Shown in pieces: positions 26,813 through 35,615 of a stretch of DNA of 64,000 nucleotides (position 1 is its first letter; the number at the start of each line of letters is the position of its first letter). The position numbers and the translations under genes are program-made. The DNA comes from Desulfocurvibacter africanus subsp. africanus DSM 2603 (GTDB lineage: Bacteria > Desulfobacterota > Desulfovibrionia > Desulfovibrionales > Desulfovibrionaceae), in assembly GCF_000422545.1 (NCBI RefSeq), contig NZ_AULZ01000013.1:80388-144387 (forward strand), in the 5' to 3' direction. Below the pieces are notes generated by a model that saw nothing but the letters and a program-made list of their open reading frames with translations, ran no database searches and was not told the origin of the DNA.

Positions 26813-27796
26813 TCATACGAGCGGGCAGGCTTCAATCCGTTCGATATCCCGTACAATGTGCTCCAGCTCCTCCCAGGAGGAACACATCACCAGACGCTGG
26901 CGCAACTCCTTGCAACCATCGATGTGGCGTACGTAGCGCGGCACGATGGTGCGCATCTTGAGCAGCTCGCGCGAAGGCAGGCCATGCTCGTGAATGAGCT
27001 GCACGTGGCGGCGGATGATCCAGGCCAGGCTCGGCACGGAAGCCTGGCCTCCGTTGAGCGCTGCTTGCAGGCGCATGAACACGGCGGGGTCGCGCAGAGC
27101 GCCGCGGGCAAACATGACCCCGCTGGCCCCGGTCTCCTGCAAACAACGCACGGCGTCCTCGGCCGTGAACAGATCGCCGCTGGCCAACACCGGGATGGAC
27201 ACGCTTTGGCGCAGACGGGCAACCGCAGCCCAATCCGCCTGGCCGGAGAAGCCTTGCTGCGCATAGCGCGGGTGCAGGGTCAGCCAACCGACGCCCGCCT
27301 GCTCCAGGGCCTTGGCGACCTCCAGGTAGTTCTCCCCGGAAGGATTCCAGCCCAGGCGCATCTTCACGCCCACGCGAAACGGACTCGCGCGCTCGACCAT
27401 GGCCTTGGCTACGGCCAGGAGCAGGTCAGGGTCCTTCATGAGTGCCGCGCCGCTGCCCGTCTTGACCACCTTTGGCACGGAGCAGCCGCAGTTGAGGTCG
27501 AACCAGGTGAAGCCACGCGCCAGCAGCATATCCGTGGCCTGGCCCATAAACTTGGGCTCGGAGCCGAAGAGCTGCGCGACCAGGGGCGAGTCAGCGGAAT
27601 CGGTAGCCAGGATTGGCTGGGTGTTACGGCTGTCGTAGACCAGACCCCTGGCGCTGATCATCTCGGTCACGGTGACAGCGGCGCCCAGTTCGCGGCAGAG
27701 CAGGCGGAAGGGCAGGTCCGAAAAGCCGGCCAGGGGCGCGAGCCACGGCGCATTGGGAGCGAAAGGCAATTGGTGCATCATTGGTTCTCTACTCAA
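26813..27796 (-). CDS. tRNA-dihydrouridine synthase
   Basis: FMN-dependent Dus-family enzyme of 327 residues. The FMN-barrel opening LAPLAGFSDLPFRLLCRELGA and the active-site segment WFDLNCGCSVPKVVKTGSGAALMKDPDLL, with the catalytic Cys, are clear. GVKMRLGW, then LTLHPRYAQQGFSGQADW and GVMFARGALRDPAVF complete the pattern. Which U position it reduces, and whether it is DusA, DusB or DusC, cannot be settled by eye. The gene overlaps the stop of the upstream hypothetical gene as ATGA (27793-27796), suggesting coupling. Confidence 0.88.
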   Translation of the reverse strand: MSREPMMHQLPFAPNAPWLAPLAGFSDLPFRLLCRELGAAVTVTEMISARGLVYDSRNTQPILATDSADSPLVAQLFGSEPKFMGQATDMLLARGFTWFDLNCGCSVPKVVKTGSGAALMKDPDLLLAVAKAMVERASPFRVGVKMRLGWNPSGENYLEVAKALEQAGVGWLTLHPRYAQQGFSGQADWAAVARLRQSVSIPVLASGDLFTAEDAVRCLQETGASGVMFARGALRDPAVFMRLQAALNGGQASVPSLAWIIRRHVQLIHEHGLPSRELLKMRTIVPRYVRHIDGCKELRQRLVMCSSWEELEHIVRDIERIEACPLV

Positions 27797-28746
27797 ATCC
27801 GACGGCCATAGGTAATGGGCGTGTCGGCGTCCAGGAGTGCGGCTAAACCCGTGAGGCCGCTTAACCGGAATACGCCCAGGAAGTCGGCAGGCACATGCTG
27901 CGCCAGGGCTTCGGCGCAGGCCTGCAGGGACGAGGACAAAGCCTGTGCGGCCTTAGGCGCGGCTAGCCCGATGCGGAAGCCGGCTTGCGGGTGTTTGCGC
28001 AGCAAACGCAGTTCGCCCTGTCCGAGACCGGGGCAATCAAAGCTCAGCCGCGTTTCGCGCATGGCGCTGGGATAATCAAGAGGCTCGGTTGCGGTAGAGG
28101 TCAACAACTCGCACTGGCGGAAACCCGGCAGGAGCCAGGGGCGGTAGGCAAAGCGCAGGGTTTGCCCATCAGAGGCTTCCGGTAGGGCGGCGCCGTGCGG
28201 CGCGACGTGCGCGCTCGCCAAATGAACGTCCAAGGCCGTCTCTAGTTCCAGCACGCCGAGATATGCTTCCAACAGGCTCATGTCGGCTTGCAGCATTTCG
28301 TTGAAACAGGCTTGGCGTCCATGGGCAGACACAGCCAATAATGCATCTGGCCAGTCTGGCAAGCCGCACAACAATGCCTCGAAGCGGTCTCGCGTGGCGC
28401 GAAAGGTGGGTACGAGCCGGCTTAGCGCGACACCGGCTGCGGAGTCACCGCGCAGCTCGCGCAGAATAATGTCCGGTTCCAGCGCGTCGATGCGCAGGAT
28501 CAGGATTTCGCCCGTGGCCACGTTCCGGCCCACGTTGGCCAGGAGTTCATGGCCGTCGATGCGCAACCAGGAAAAATTGGCGAGATGGGGCAAAGCCGCC
28601 TGGCCGGTTTGGTTCGGCTCTGTGCGCAGGGCCACGCCCCGCACGATTTGACCCACGCGGTGACTGCGCCGGAAGTCCGTGGCGCGGTCGCCGCCGGAGA
28701 AACCCTGGCCAGGCCGGCCACCGCCGCCATCGCCAGTCACGCGCAC
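27793..28746 (-). CDS. Hypothetical protein upstream of dus
   Basis: About 317 residues from a GTG at 28746. I recognise no domain. The protein has no signal peptide or clear membrane segment; the first ~25 residues are glycine/arginine rich. The middle contains LLANVGRNVATGEILILRIDALEPDIILRELRGDS, and the C-terminus ends with LSGLTGLAALLDADTPITYGRR. It is bounded by a coiled-coil membrane protein gene upstream and overlaps dus by 4 bp, so it is co-transcribed with dus and probably with the flagellar genes. Start uncertain: the GTG at 28740 is equally possible. Confidence 0.55.
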   Translation of the reverse strand: MRVTGDGGGGRPGQGFSGGDRATDFRRSHRVGQIVRGVALRTEPNQTGQAALPHLANFSWLRIDGHELLANVGRNVATGEILILRIDALEPDIILRELRGDSAAGVALSRLVPTFRATRDRFEALLCGLPDWPDALLAVSAHGRQACFNEMLQADMSLLEAYLGVLELETALDVHLASAHVAPHGAALPEASDGQTLRFAYRPWLLPGFRQCELLTSTATEPLDYPSAMRETRLSFDCPGLGQGELRLLRKHPQAGFRIGLAAPKAAQALSSSLQACAEALAQHVPADFLGVFRLSGLTGLAALLDADTPITYGRRI

Positions 28747-28758
28747 GGTTTGATCCGC

Positions 28759-29178
28759 TCAGGATTTGGCTTGGCCGATGATGAGTTCCACCTCGTCCAC
28801 GCTCAGCCCGGTGGAGCGAGCCAGTTCCGAGGCGGACTTGCCGCTACGCCAGCCGGTCAGGATGACCTCGCGCAGGAACTGAGGCGAACGGGAGTACTGC
28901 TCGGCCTGTTTGATGATGCGCCGCAGGTCCTTGGCCCGTTCCTCGATTTTGGCGTCCAGGTCGATCAGTTCGGCTTGGCGATGCTGGAATGTGGATACGA
29001 GTTCCTGCTCAAGCTGGGCGTTGAAGCGCAACTTGTTGAGCAGGTCATCCTGCTTGCTCTGTAGTTGGGAAAGAATGGCCTCGGACTGCTTGAGGCGCAT
29101 GAAAAAGAAGATGACCACGCCAAGCAGCATGACTTCTGTTACGCTCAAGGCCAATAACAGCCAGTTGGATAGGGACAT
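28759..29178 (-). CDS. Membrane-anchored coiled-coil protein
   Basis: A 139-residue protein with one N-terminal membrane segment (WLLLALSVTEVMLLGVVIFFFM, about 6-27). A long charged coiled coil of about 70 residues follows (KQSEAILSQLQSKQDDLLNK onward), and then a C-terminal helix-turn-helix-like stretch (WRSGKSASELARSTGLSVDEVELIIGQ). The last part resembles the small C-terminal helical motif of DUF6115-type proteins found near flagellar genes. Function unknown; the layout suggests a membrane-tethered scaffold. It lies between the flagellar block and the dus gene pair. Confidence 0.65.
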   Translation of the reverse strand: MSLSNWLLLALSVTEVMLLGVVIFFFMRLKQSEAILSQLQSKQDDLLNKLRFNAQLEQELVSTFQHRQAELIDLDAKIEERAKDLRRIIKQAEQYSRSPQFLREVILTGWRSGKSASELARSTGLSVDEVELIIGQAKS

Positions 29179-29208
29179 GACTTGGAGGGGATCCTTGCTG
29201 TTGCGCGT

Positions 29209-29535
29209 TCAAATTTCGAGATTGATGATGTTGCCGGCCCAGGGAGAGGACGCCGAAGGAGCCTGTTCCTGGTCACCCTCTCCGCCGTCGCGCTTCCTGC
29301 CGTCCGAAAGGTCGAGGCTGCGTTTTTCGTTGGGGTTACTGTCCTTGTGTACCTGGGCGGAAGACTCCTTCTTCTGGACCTTCTCGATCATCCTGTTCTG
29401 ACGCTTGTGCAACTCGGCCACATGCTGAGCAAGAACGGCCTGTTGCGCGTCCGGATGAGACGCGGTCGCGCTCTGCACTTTTGACACATGCGGCATCTGG
29501 GCGATGAGCGTCGAGAGATCCAAGGGAGTCGGCAT
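29209..29535 (-). CDS. Small hydrophilic protein of the flagellar operon
   Basis: A 108-residue highly charged protein: LSTLIAQMPHVSKVQSATA at the N-terminus, a Lys/Glu/Gln-rich middle (ELHKRQNRMIEKVQKK), and a short hydrophobic end (AGNIINLEI). No domain is recognised. It begins one base after the fliL-like stop, so it is translated with that gene. Low-complexity proteins of this kind occur next to fliL in several Desulfovibrio-type flagellar operons, but I cannot assign a role. Confidence 0.55.
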   Translation of the reverse strand: MPTPLDLSTLIAQMPHVSKVQSATASHPDAQQAVLAQHVAELHKRQNRMIEKVQKKESSAQVHKDSNPNEKRSLDLSDGRKRDGGEGDQEQAPSASSPWAGNIINLEI

Positions 29536-29536
29536 G

Positions 29537-30295
29537 TCATTGGACCAGGTACTTTTCTACATAGATGGTATCCAACTGGTCGTTGCCCAAATACTGGTTG
29601 AGCACCGACACGAGGTCCGCCTTAAGAGCCTCTATGTTTTTCGTATCGGCCAGAAATTCAAAATCTTTATTCTTGAGATAGTAATAGATGGCGTCACGCA
29701 GGAGCAGCGCCTTGATTTTGACCTCATTCTCCAGAGCGGGGCTCAAGGAAGTGAAGGCGAACTTGAGATGAAGGAAGTGCACCTGGCCTTTGGCATCCAC
29801 CTTCTCGACCCAGAAGGGCTCCAGGCCCAAGACGAACTCCTGGACCTCGGACTCCGTGGGTGGGGGTGGGGGCGCGGGTTCCTCGACCTCCTCTTCGGGC
29901 ACGGGCTTGACCTCAACCTGTGCCACTTCCTTGAGTTCAATCACCGGGAGGATGAATTTGACCGTGGTCAAGGTGAGCAGCGCCAGCAGAAGCAAGGCCA
30001 AGAGCAGCCAGCGCAGCTTCTTGTCCTTGAGCAGCTTGATGAGAGCATTTTCCGGCTTTGGCGCCGCAATGGTCAGTTCCTCGGCCTGGGCTTCGGCAAA
30101 GAACTCCTGCGGCGCTTCCTCTTCCTCGGGTTCATCGAGAAAGGGCGCGTCATCCAGATCGAGTTCGACCTTCTGATTGGACCGCGCCTGGTCCTGGCCC
30201 TGAATACTGCTTGGATCCAGCATGGCCTTGGGCTTGCTGGTATCGGTCTTATCCGGGGAGGTGCTGGCGTCTGCTGCCAGAAGGATGGGCATCAT
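29537..30295 (-). CDS. fliL: FliL-like flagellar basal-body-associated protein
   Basis: A 252-residue inner-membrane protein longer than typical FliL (~160-170). A long acidic cytoplasmic N-terminus (LDLDDAPFLDEPEEEEAPQE) precedes one membrane helix (LRWLLLALLLLALLTLTTVKFILPV, about 94-118) and a Pro/Glu linker (EEEVEEPAPPPPP). The periplasmic FliL domain (~150-252, e.g. FHLHLKFAFTSLSPALENEVK-like pattern, ending YVEKYLVQ) matches the stator-associated FliL fold. FliL stabilises stators and influences torque. It lies between cheY and the small hydrophilic gene on the same strand. The extended N-terminus is the main departure from the family. Confidence 0.75.
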   Translation of the reverse strand: MMPILLAADASTSPDKTDTSKPKAMLDPSSIQGQDQARSNQKVELDLDDAPFLDEPEEEEAPQEFFAEAQAEELTIAAPKPENALIKLLKDKKLRWLLLALLLLALLTLTTVKFILPVIELKEVAQVEVKPVPEEEVEEPAPPPPPTESEVQEFVLGLEPFWVEKVDAKGQVHFLHLKFAFTSLSPALENEVKIKALLLRDAIYYYLKNKDFEFLADTKNIEALKADLVSVLNQYLGNDQLDTIYVEKYLVQ

Positions 30296-30334
30296 GGTTG
30301 TCGGTTCCAGTCCGCCACGAGTTTCGCGTCAGCT

Positions 30335-30715
30335 CTAGGCGAAGATTTTGGCAATCTTCTGCTCGAGTATGTCGGCAGTGAACGGCTTGATGACGTAGTT
30401 GGAGACCTTGGCCTGAACCGCCTCGATGATGTTTTCCTGCTGGGCCTCGGCCGTGACCATGAGAAAAGGCATATTCTGGTAGTCCTTGCTCTGGCGAACC
30501 TTGCGCAGCAACTCGATGCCGGTCATTTTGGGCATGTTCCAGTCGGCGACGATGAAATCGATGGGCTGCTTTCCCAAGATTTCCCAGGCCATGACTCCAT
30601 CCTCCGCCTCGACGATGTTCTGGAAGCCGAGCTGACGCAGGATATCCTTCATGATTCGGCGCATGGTGGGGAAGTCGTCCACAACGAGCACCTGCATATT
30701 TACATCATAGGCCAT
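30335..30715 (-). CDS. cheY: CheY-type response regulator
   Basis: A single receiver domain of 126 residues. The phospho-acceptor is in FIVADWNMPKMTG, the acidic pocket in LVVDDFPTMRRIM, the switch Thr in FLMVTAEAQ, and the Lys in YVIKPF. The ATG at 30715 has GAGGAAT upstream and lies about 8 bp after the fliA stop; an earlier ATG in the frame lies in fliA. It should bind FliM and set flagellar rotation when phosphorylated by CheA. Its place directly after fliA in the flagellar block supports that reading. Confidence 0.93.
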   Translation of the reverse strand: MAYDVNMQVLVVDDFPTMRRIMKDILRQLGFQNIVEAEDGVMAWEILGKQPIDFIVADWNMPKMTGIELLRKVRQSKDYQNMPFLMVTAEAQQENIIEAVQAKVSNYVIKPFTADILEQKIAKIFA

Positions 30716-30723
30716 TTGATTCC

Positions 30724-31518
30724 TCAATAAGCGTCCAGATTGTACTGGTCTTTGAACAGCTTGCGGAGTTTGCCCAAGGCCTGGCTGTGGAGCTGGGACA
30801 CGCGGCCCTCGGTGATCTCCATTACGTTGGCCGTTTCGCGCATGTTCAGCTCCTCTCCGTAATACAACGAGAGCACCAGTTTTTCCCTGGGGGTCAATTC
30901 ATCGATAAGCAAAGTAATTTTGTCAATAAGTTCCTGGAATGCCGCACTTTGATATGGGTCGCCATCCACGCCGGCATCACTTACGGAGGCCACGCATTCG
31001 GAAATGGCATCAAGACTCAGGCAGAGCTGATTTTGAAGCATCTCCAGGCCCATGTCCACATCCTTCTCGCTCAGACCGGTGCGTTTGGCGATCTCCTGCA
31101 CCGTGGCCGGCCGGCCCGTCTCCTGCTCGATCTCGCGTACGGTGTGTTCCATGAGCCGAAGGCGCTGTCGCAGGCCCCGCGAGTACCAGTCCATGCGCCG
31201 CAACTCGTCGAGCATGGCGCCCTTGATGCGGCTTTCGGCGTAGGTCTCGAACTTGATGCGCAGTTCGGGATTGAACTTCTGCAAGGCCTCCATGAGTCCC
31301 AGGCTTCCGGCGCTCATGAGCTCGCCAAGCTCTACCGTCTGGGGCAGCTTGGCCTTGAGGCGCAAGGCCATGATTTTGATTTTCGGGCCATAGTGCCTGA
31401 CTATCTCCTCCCTATCCTGAGAGGCGAAGTTTTCCCAACGCGTCTGTCCGGAGTCCAGCTCAAGCCACGGACTGTTCCTGGAACAGAATTTTTTTCCAGA
31501 AGAATTTGATGTTACCAT
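30724..31518 (-). CDS. fliA: Flagellar sigma factor FliA (sigma 28)
   Basis: About 264 residues from the ATG at 31518. Regions 2-4 of a sigma-28 factor are recognisable: IVRHYGPKIKIMALRLKAKLP then VELGELMSAGSLGLMEALQKF (region 2), FETYAESRIKGAMLDELRRMDW, the region 3 linker, and DELTPREKLVLSLYYGEELNMRETANVMEITEGRVSQLHSQAL (region 4 helix-turn-helix). It directs transcription of late flagellar and chemotaxis genes. The reading frame starts 58 bp inside flhG. FliA-type operon position after flhF-flhG and before cheY is conserved in many polar flagellates. Confidence 0.94.
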   Translation of the reverse strand: MVTSNSSGKKFCSRNSPWLELDSGQTRWENFASQDREEIVRHYGPKIKIMALRLKAKLPQTVELGELMSAGSLGLMEALQKFNPELRIKFETYAESRIKGAMLDELRRMDWYSRGLRQRLRLMEHTVREIEQETGRPATVQEIAKRTGLSEKDVDMGLEMLQNQLCLSLDAISECVASVSDAGVDGDPYQSAAFQELIDKITLLIDELTPREKLVLSLYYGEELNMRETANVMEITEGRVSQLHSQALGKLRKLFKDQYNLDAY

Positions 31519-32287
31519 CGAGTTCCGTCGCAGCTTCCCATGTTGTGATACGCTCTGCCGCCTGACGCAGGCTCGCACTTGCCTCGCTCTGAGGGAGCAG
31601 ATGGCAGAACGGCTGTTGTCGTATGACCGCCTGCCTGACAGCAGGATCGAAAGGCACGGAGCCAAGGAGATCGAGAGACACGCCGCTCAGGAATTGGTCG
31701 CAGGCGCGGTAGAGCTTGATATAGACCTCGCGCGCGGCGCTCGGGCTTGGGGCCATGTTAACCAGGACCTTGAATCGCTCCACGCCGTGATTGTACTTGA
31801 GCACCTTGATCAGGGCGTAGGCATCGGTCAGCGAGGTCGGGTCCGGAGTGAGCACGATGAGCTTTTCCTGGGCGGCCAGGTTGAAGTAGAGCACGTTTTC
31901 GTTGATGCCGGCTCCCGTATCCACGATGAGGTAATCGAGCTTGTCCTCCAGGGTGTCCATGGACTCCAACAGTTCGAGCTTCTGCCCCGTGGACAGCTCC
32001 AGCATCTCGCTCACGCCCGAGGAGGCGGGCAAGATGGGGAAGCCGTACGGCGTGGCGTAGATGATGTCATCGAGCCGCGCCCCTTCGTGGAAAAGATGGA
32101 AGAGGTTAAGGCTCGGAGCCAAGCCGAGCAGGACATCCACGTTGGCCAAGCCCAAGTCGGCGTCCAGCAGGAGCACACGTTTGCCAAGCTTGGACAGGCA
32201 GTAGGCCAAATTGACGGAAATGTTCGTCTTGCCCACGCCGCCTTTGCCCGAAGTAACTGAAAAGACTAAAGGAAAAGATGATGCCAT
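31460..32287 (-). CDS. flhG: Flagellar number regulator FlhG (MinD-like ATPase)
   Basis: A 275-residue ParA/MinD-type ATPase. The deviant Walker A is TSGKGGVGKTNISVNLA (12-28), followed by LLLDADLGLANVDVLLG and the switch II segment LIVDTGAGI. In polar flagellates FlhG restrains flagellar number and interacts with FlhF; it cycles between cytoplasm and membrane through a C-terminal amphipathic helix. The DQNQ-type N-terminal FlhF-activating motif is not evident here. The gene follows flhF and overlaps fliA. Confidence 0.92.
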   Translation of the reverse strand: MASSFPLVFSVTSGKGGVGKTNISVNLAYCLSKLGKRVLLLDADLGLANVDVLLGLAPSLNLFHLFHEGARLDDIIYATPYGFPILPASSGVSEMLELSTGQKLELLESMDTLEDKLDYLIVDTGAGINENVLYFNLAAQEKLIVLTPDPTSLTDAYALIKVLKYNHGVERFKVLVNMAPSPSAAREVYIKLYRACDQFLSGVSLDLLGSVPFDPAVRQAVIRQQPFCHLLPQSEASASLRQAAERITTWEAATELDGNIKFFWKKILFQEQSVA

Positions 32288-32311
32288 GAGGTTTCGCAGC
32301 TCCTTTGGGAG

Positions 32312-33421
32312 TTACGCGTGTAGCTTTTCAGGAGCCTGCCCGCAAGGCAGCTCATGCTTGAAGATGAGTTTCCACAGGAGCATGTTTTCCGCCGGGGCCA
32401 TGCAATCCTTGAATCCCGCGGCCCAGGACACGGCGGAAATCGGCACCCTGCAGGAGTCGGCAACGTTTATCAGGCCGCCAAAGCTGGCGGCTTCGTCCAG
32501 CTTGGTCCAGATGACGGAGGAGAGCCTGGCGAAGGAGAAGGCGCGCAGGAAGTGATCCAGCTGGGGTTTGCCGTAGTGGGGGCTGAGTACCAGATGGAAC
32601 GCGCATTCGTCCACTTCCGAAAGGCCCAGCAGCGTCAGGCGCTCGGACAGGACCTGGGGGCCGCTCATGCCGGGCAGGTCGACATAGATGCGGTCGAAAT
32701 TGTCGGCCTCGTCCAGCAGCTTGAGGATGTCCTCGCGGCTGCCCGCCTCGCGGTAGGAGAAGCCGGACAGCTCGCAGTAGTGCCGCAGCACCAATCGCCC
32801 CCTGGCCTGGCGGTCGTCGGCATTGACCAGGCAGATGCGCAGGTCGGGCTTTTCCTGCTGGGCAGCCAGGGCCATGCGGATGACCGTGGTGGTCTTGCCA
32901 GCTCCGGATGGACCCGCCACGCAGTGGATCTTTTCCGGCCAGGAGGCCAGCGTCAACGGCCGGACGGACAGGATTTCGGCCAGGGCGGCCAGAAGCGAGG
33001 TCTGTTTGTCCAGGACCAGGCATTTGTACAGGGTCACGCCGATCTTGGGGTCCACGCCCTCGCGCTCCAGGTAATCCAAGGCCTGGCGTTGCCTGGGCGA
33101 AAGCTTGTCCTTGTCGAGCTGCTTGCCCATGAGACTCATGAGGCAGCTTTTGATCTCGCTCCATTCCCGGTGCCACTCGGGCGCCGCCGCTCCGGGACCG
33201 CCCGTCAGGGCGCTGACGGAGGACATATCTCCGTAGGCCTCGGACGGCTTGGCCCGGGTCATGCCGACATTGCGTTCGAGGGCGGCGGTGATCTCGCACA
33301 TCTTGCGGCCGTTATCCATGACCTCGCGCGTCTCGAGGATCACGGCCTCAATGCCGAGTTCCGCCTTGACCTGTGCCAGTGCTGCCGAAGAATCGGCGCC
33401 GCGAAAGATTCTAACTTGCAT
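32312..33421 (-). CDS. flhF: Flagellar GTPase FlhF
   Basis: SRP-type GTPase of 369 residues that places the flagellum at the pole. The N-terminal B domain (MQVRIFRGADSSAALAQVKAELGIEAVILETREV) is typical. A helical N domain precedes the G domain with P-loop VAGPSGAGKTTTVIRMALA, then ICLVNADDRQARGR, IYVDLPGMSGPQ, and the specificity/closing segment FARLSSVIWTKLDEAASFGGLINVA. The gene overlaps flhA by 11 bp and precedes flhG. Confidence 0.94.
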   Translation of the reverse strand: MQVRIFRGADSSAALAQVKAELGIEAVILETREVMDNGRKMCEITAALERNVGMTRAKPSEAYGDMSSVSALTGGPGAAAPEWHREWSEIKSCLMSLMGKQLDKDKLSPRQRQALDYLEREGVDPKIGVTLYKCLVLDKQTSLLAALAEILSVRPLTLASWPEKIHCVAGPSGAGKTTTVIRMALAAQQEKPDLRICLVNADDRQARGRLVLRHYCELSGFSYREAGSREDILKLLDEADNFDRIYVDLPGMSGPQVLSERLTLLGLSEVDECAFHLVLSPHYGKPQLDHFLRAFSFARLSSVIWTKLDEAASFGGLINVADSCRVPISAVSWAAGFKDCMAPAENMLLWKLIFKHELPCGQAPEKLHA

Positions 33422-35582
33422 TGTCGACGTTCACCACTGCTAAGGTTTGGAGACGGATTTCCGACGGAATCTCAGCCTGCGATATCACCGGCAGGTTCGG
33501 AATGAACCTGGTGATGAGCTGGGCAAGATGCGGCCTGACGGAGGGCGAGGTGAGCAGCACCGGCTGACCATCGCCGGCCACGGCGTTCTCGTGCGTCTTG
33601 CTGATGGCCTTGATAATGCGCTGGGCCTGCATGGGGTCCATGGACAGATACGCGCCATGATCGGTCTGGCGCAGGTTTTCCTGAAACACGCGCTCCAGGC
33701 TCTGGTGCAGGGTGATCATGGACAGGGTGCCGTCGCCGCCCAGGTAGGGCTTGATGATGGTCCTGCTCAGTCTGCCGCGCACATACTCCGTGAGCTGGTC
33801 CGGATCTTTTACGGCCGAGCCGAAGTCGGCCATGGCCTCCACGATTGTCAGCAGGTCGCGGATGGATACGTTTTCCTTGACCAGGTTCTGGAGCACCTTC
33901 TGCACGCTGCCCAGGGGCAGGATATCGGGCACCAGTTCCTCCACGACCTTGGGCGCGCGTTTGGCCAAGTGGTCCAGCAGGCTCTGAATCTCCTGGCGAC
34001 CCAGGAACTCGTGCAGATTATGCCGGAATACCTCGGTCAGGTGCGTGGCTATGACCGTCGAGGGATCGACCACGGTATATCCGGCGAGCATGGCTTCTTC
34101 CTTCTGACGTTCGGGTATCCACAGGGCCGGCAGGTTGAAGGCCGGCTCGCGCGTCTCGATGCCCTTGATGCGGTGCTTCACGTCGCCCGGATCCATGGCC
34201 AGCAGATGGTCGATGAGGATTTCGGCCGAGGCCACCTCATTGCCCTTGATGACCACGGTGTACTGTCCCGGCTTGAGCTGCAGGTTGTCACGCAGGTGCA
34301 GCGAGGGCACGATCACGCCCATGTCCAGGGCGAACTGGCGGCGGATCGAGCGAATGCGCGCCAGCAGGTTGCCGTTCTGCTCTTCGTCCACGAGCGGGAT
34401 GAGCCCGTAACCCACTTCCAGCTCCAGCACGTCGAGGGGCAGCAGGGCTTGGACTTCCTCCGGCGTGTCGAGGCTCGAAGGCTGCTCGCCGGCTTTGCCG
34501 CCCGGCAAGGCCTTGGCGCCGGACTTGGAGCCGAGTTTACCGCTGGCCTTGCCTCTATCGGGAGCCAGACTGTCCACGGAATCACGGTGCACTTGGGTGG
34601 CTTTGGAGACGACGAAGATCAATACCGAAAGGACAAGGAACGGCACCGTGGGCATGCCGGGCACGATCGCGAAAACCAGCAGAATGGCCGACACGAGCTT
34701 GAGAGCCCGCGGATGGAAGGTCAACTGGGCCAGGAATTCCTCGCCCATCTTGGCTTCGGCCGCGGCGCGCGAAACAATGATGCCGGCCGAGGTCGAGATG
34801 ATGAGCGAAGGGATGGTTGAGACCAGACCGTCGCCGATGGTCAGCAGGGTATAGATCTGGGCGGCCTCCATCCAGTTCATGTCCTTCTGGATCATGCCGA
34901 TGAGGATGCCGCCGATGATATTCACGAAGGTGATGAGCAGGCCGGCGTTCACGTCGCCCTGCACGAACTTGCCCGCGCCATCCATGGCGCCGTAGAAGTC
35001 AGCCTCGCGGCGCAGGTTCGAGCGCTGGAGCGTGGCCTCCTTCTCGTCGATGAGCCCGGCGTTGAGGTCGGCCTCGATGGCCATCTGCTTGCCGGGCATT
35101 GCGTCCAGGGTAAAGCGCGCGGCGACTTCGGCGATACGCGTGGTGCCCGTGGTGATGACCATCTTGTTCAGGAAGAACAGGATGAGGAAGATGACGATGC
35201 CGACGAAATAGTTGCCGCCTACGACGAATTCGCCGAAGGCCCTGATGACGTTACCCGCGGCCTCGGTGCCCCCGTCGCCGTGGAGCAGGATGAGGCGCGT
35301 GGTGGCCACGTTGAGCGACAGACGCAGCAGGGTGGTCACCAACAGAAGGCTCGGAAAGATGGAAAACTCGAGCGGCGAGCTCATGAACATGGTGGTCACG
35401 AGCACCACCAGCGAGAGCGAGATGCTCAAGGTGAGCATGAGGTCGATGAACAGGGTGGGCAGCGGCACGAGCATGACGAAAAGGATCGTCACCACGCCCG
35501 CGGCGAGCATGATGTCGCCCTGACGTGCGAAGCGCTCGTAGTTCAAGCTGAGTGTGCTGCTCTTTGCCGCTTTGCTAGCCAT
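33411..35582 (-). CDS. flhA: Flagellar export gate protein FlhA
   Basis: FlhA (723 residues). The N-terminal half has eight predicted membrane segments with the FHIPEP signature zone (RLSLNVATTRLIL; TGTTRIAEVAARFTLDAMPGKQMAIEADLNAG). The C-terminal half is the cytoplasmic nonamer-forming domain (YGLIPLVDEEQNGNLLARI, then DPSTVIATHLTEVFRHNLHEFLGRQE, ending in the LPVISQAEIP region). It forms the ion-driven export gate with FlhB. Its linker between the halves is Gly/Ser/Lys rich (near residues 345-375). The gene lies between flhB and flhF. Confidence 0.96.
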   Translation of the reverse strand: MASKAAKSSTLSLNYERFARQGDIMLAAGVVTILFVMLVPLPTLFIDLMLTLSISLSLVVLVTTMFMSSPLEFSIFPSLLLVTTLLRLSLNVATTRLILLHGDGGTEAAGNVIRAFGEFVVGGNYFVGIVIFLILFFLNKMVITTGTTRIAEVAARFTLDAMPGKQMAIEADLNAGLIDEKEATLQRSNLRREADFYGAMDGAGKFVQGDVNAGLLITFVNIIGGILIGMIQKDMNWMEAAQIYTLLTIGDGLVSTIPSLIISTSAGIIVSRAAAEAKMGEEFLAQLTFHPRALKLVSAILLVFAIVPGMPTVPFLVLSVLIFVVSKATQVHRDSVDSLAPDRGKASGKLGSKSGAKALPGGKAGEQPSSLDTPEEVQALLPLDVLELEVGYGLIPLVDEEQNGNLLARIRSIRRQFALDMGVIVPSLHLRDNLQLKPGQYTVVIKGNEVASAEILIDHLLAMDPGDVKHRIKGIETREPAFNLPALWIPERQKEEAMLAGYTVVDPSTVIATHLTEVFRHNLHEFLGRQEIQSLLDHLAKRAPKVVEELVPDILPLGSVQKVLQNLVKENVSIRDLLTIVEAMADFGSAVKDPDQLTEYVRGRLSRTIIKPYLGGDGTLSMITLHQSLERVFQENLRQTDHGAYLSMDPMQAQRIIKAISKTHENAVAGDGQPVLLTSPSVRPHLAQLITRFIPNLPVISQAEIPSEIRLQTLAVVNVDNAS

Positions 35583-35615
35583 ATCTTTGACACCGCGTCC
35601 TGCTTGCCCGGGCCT

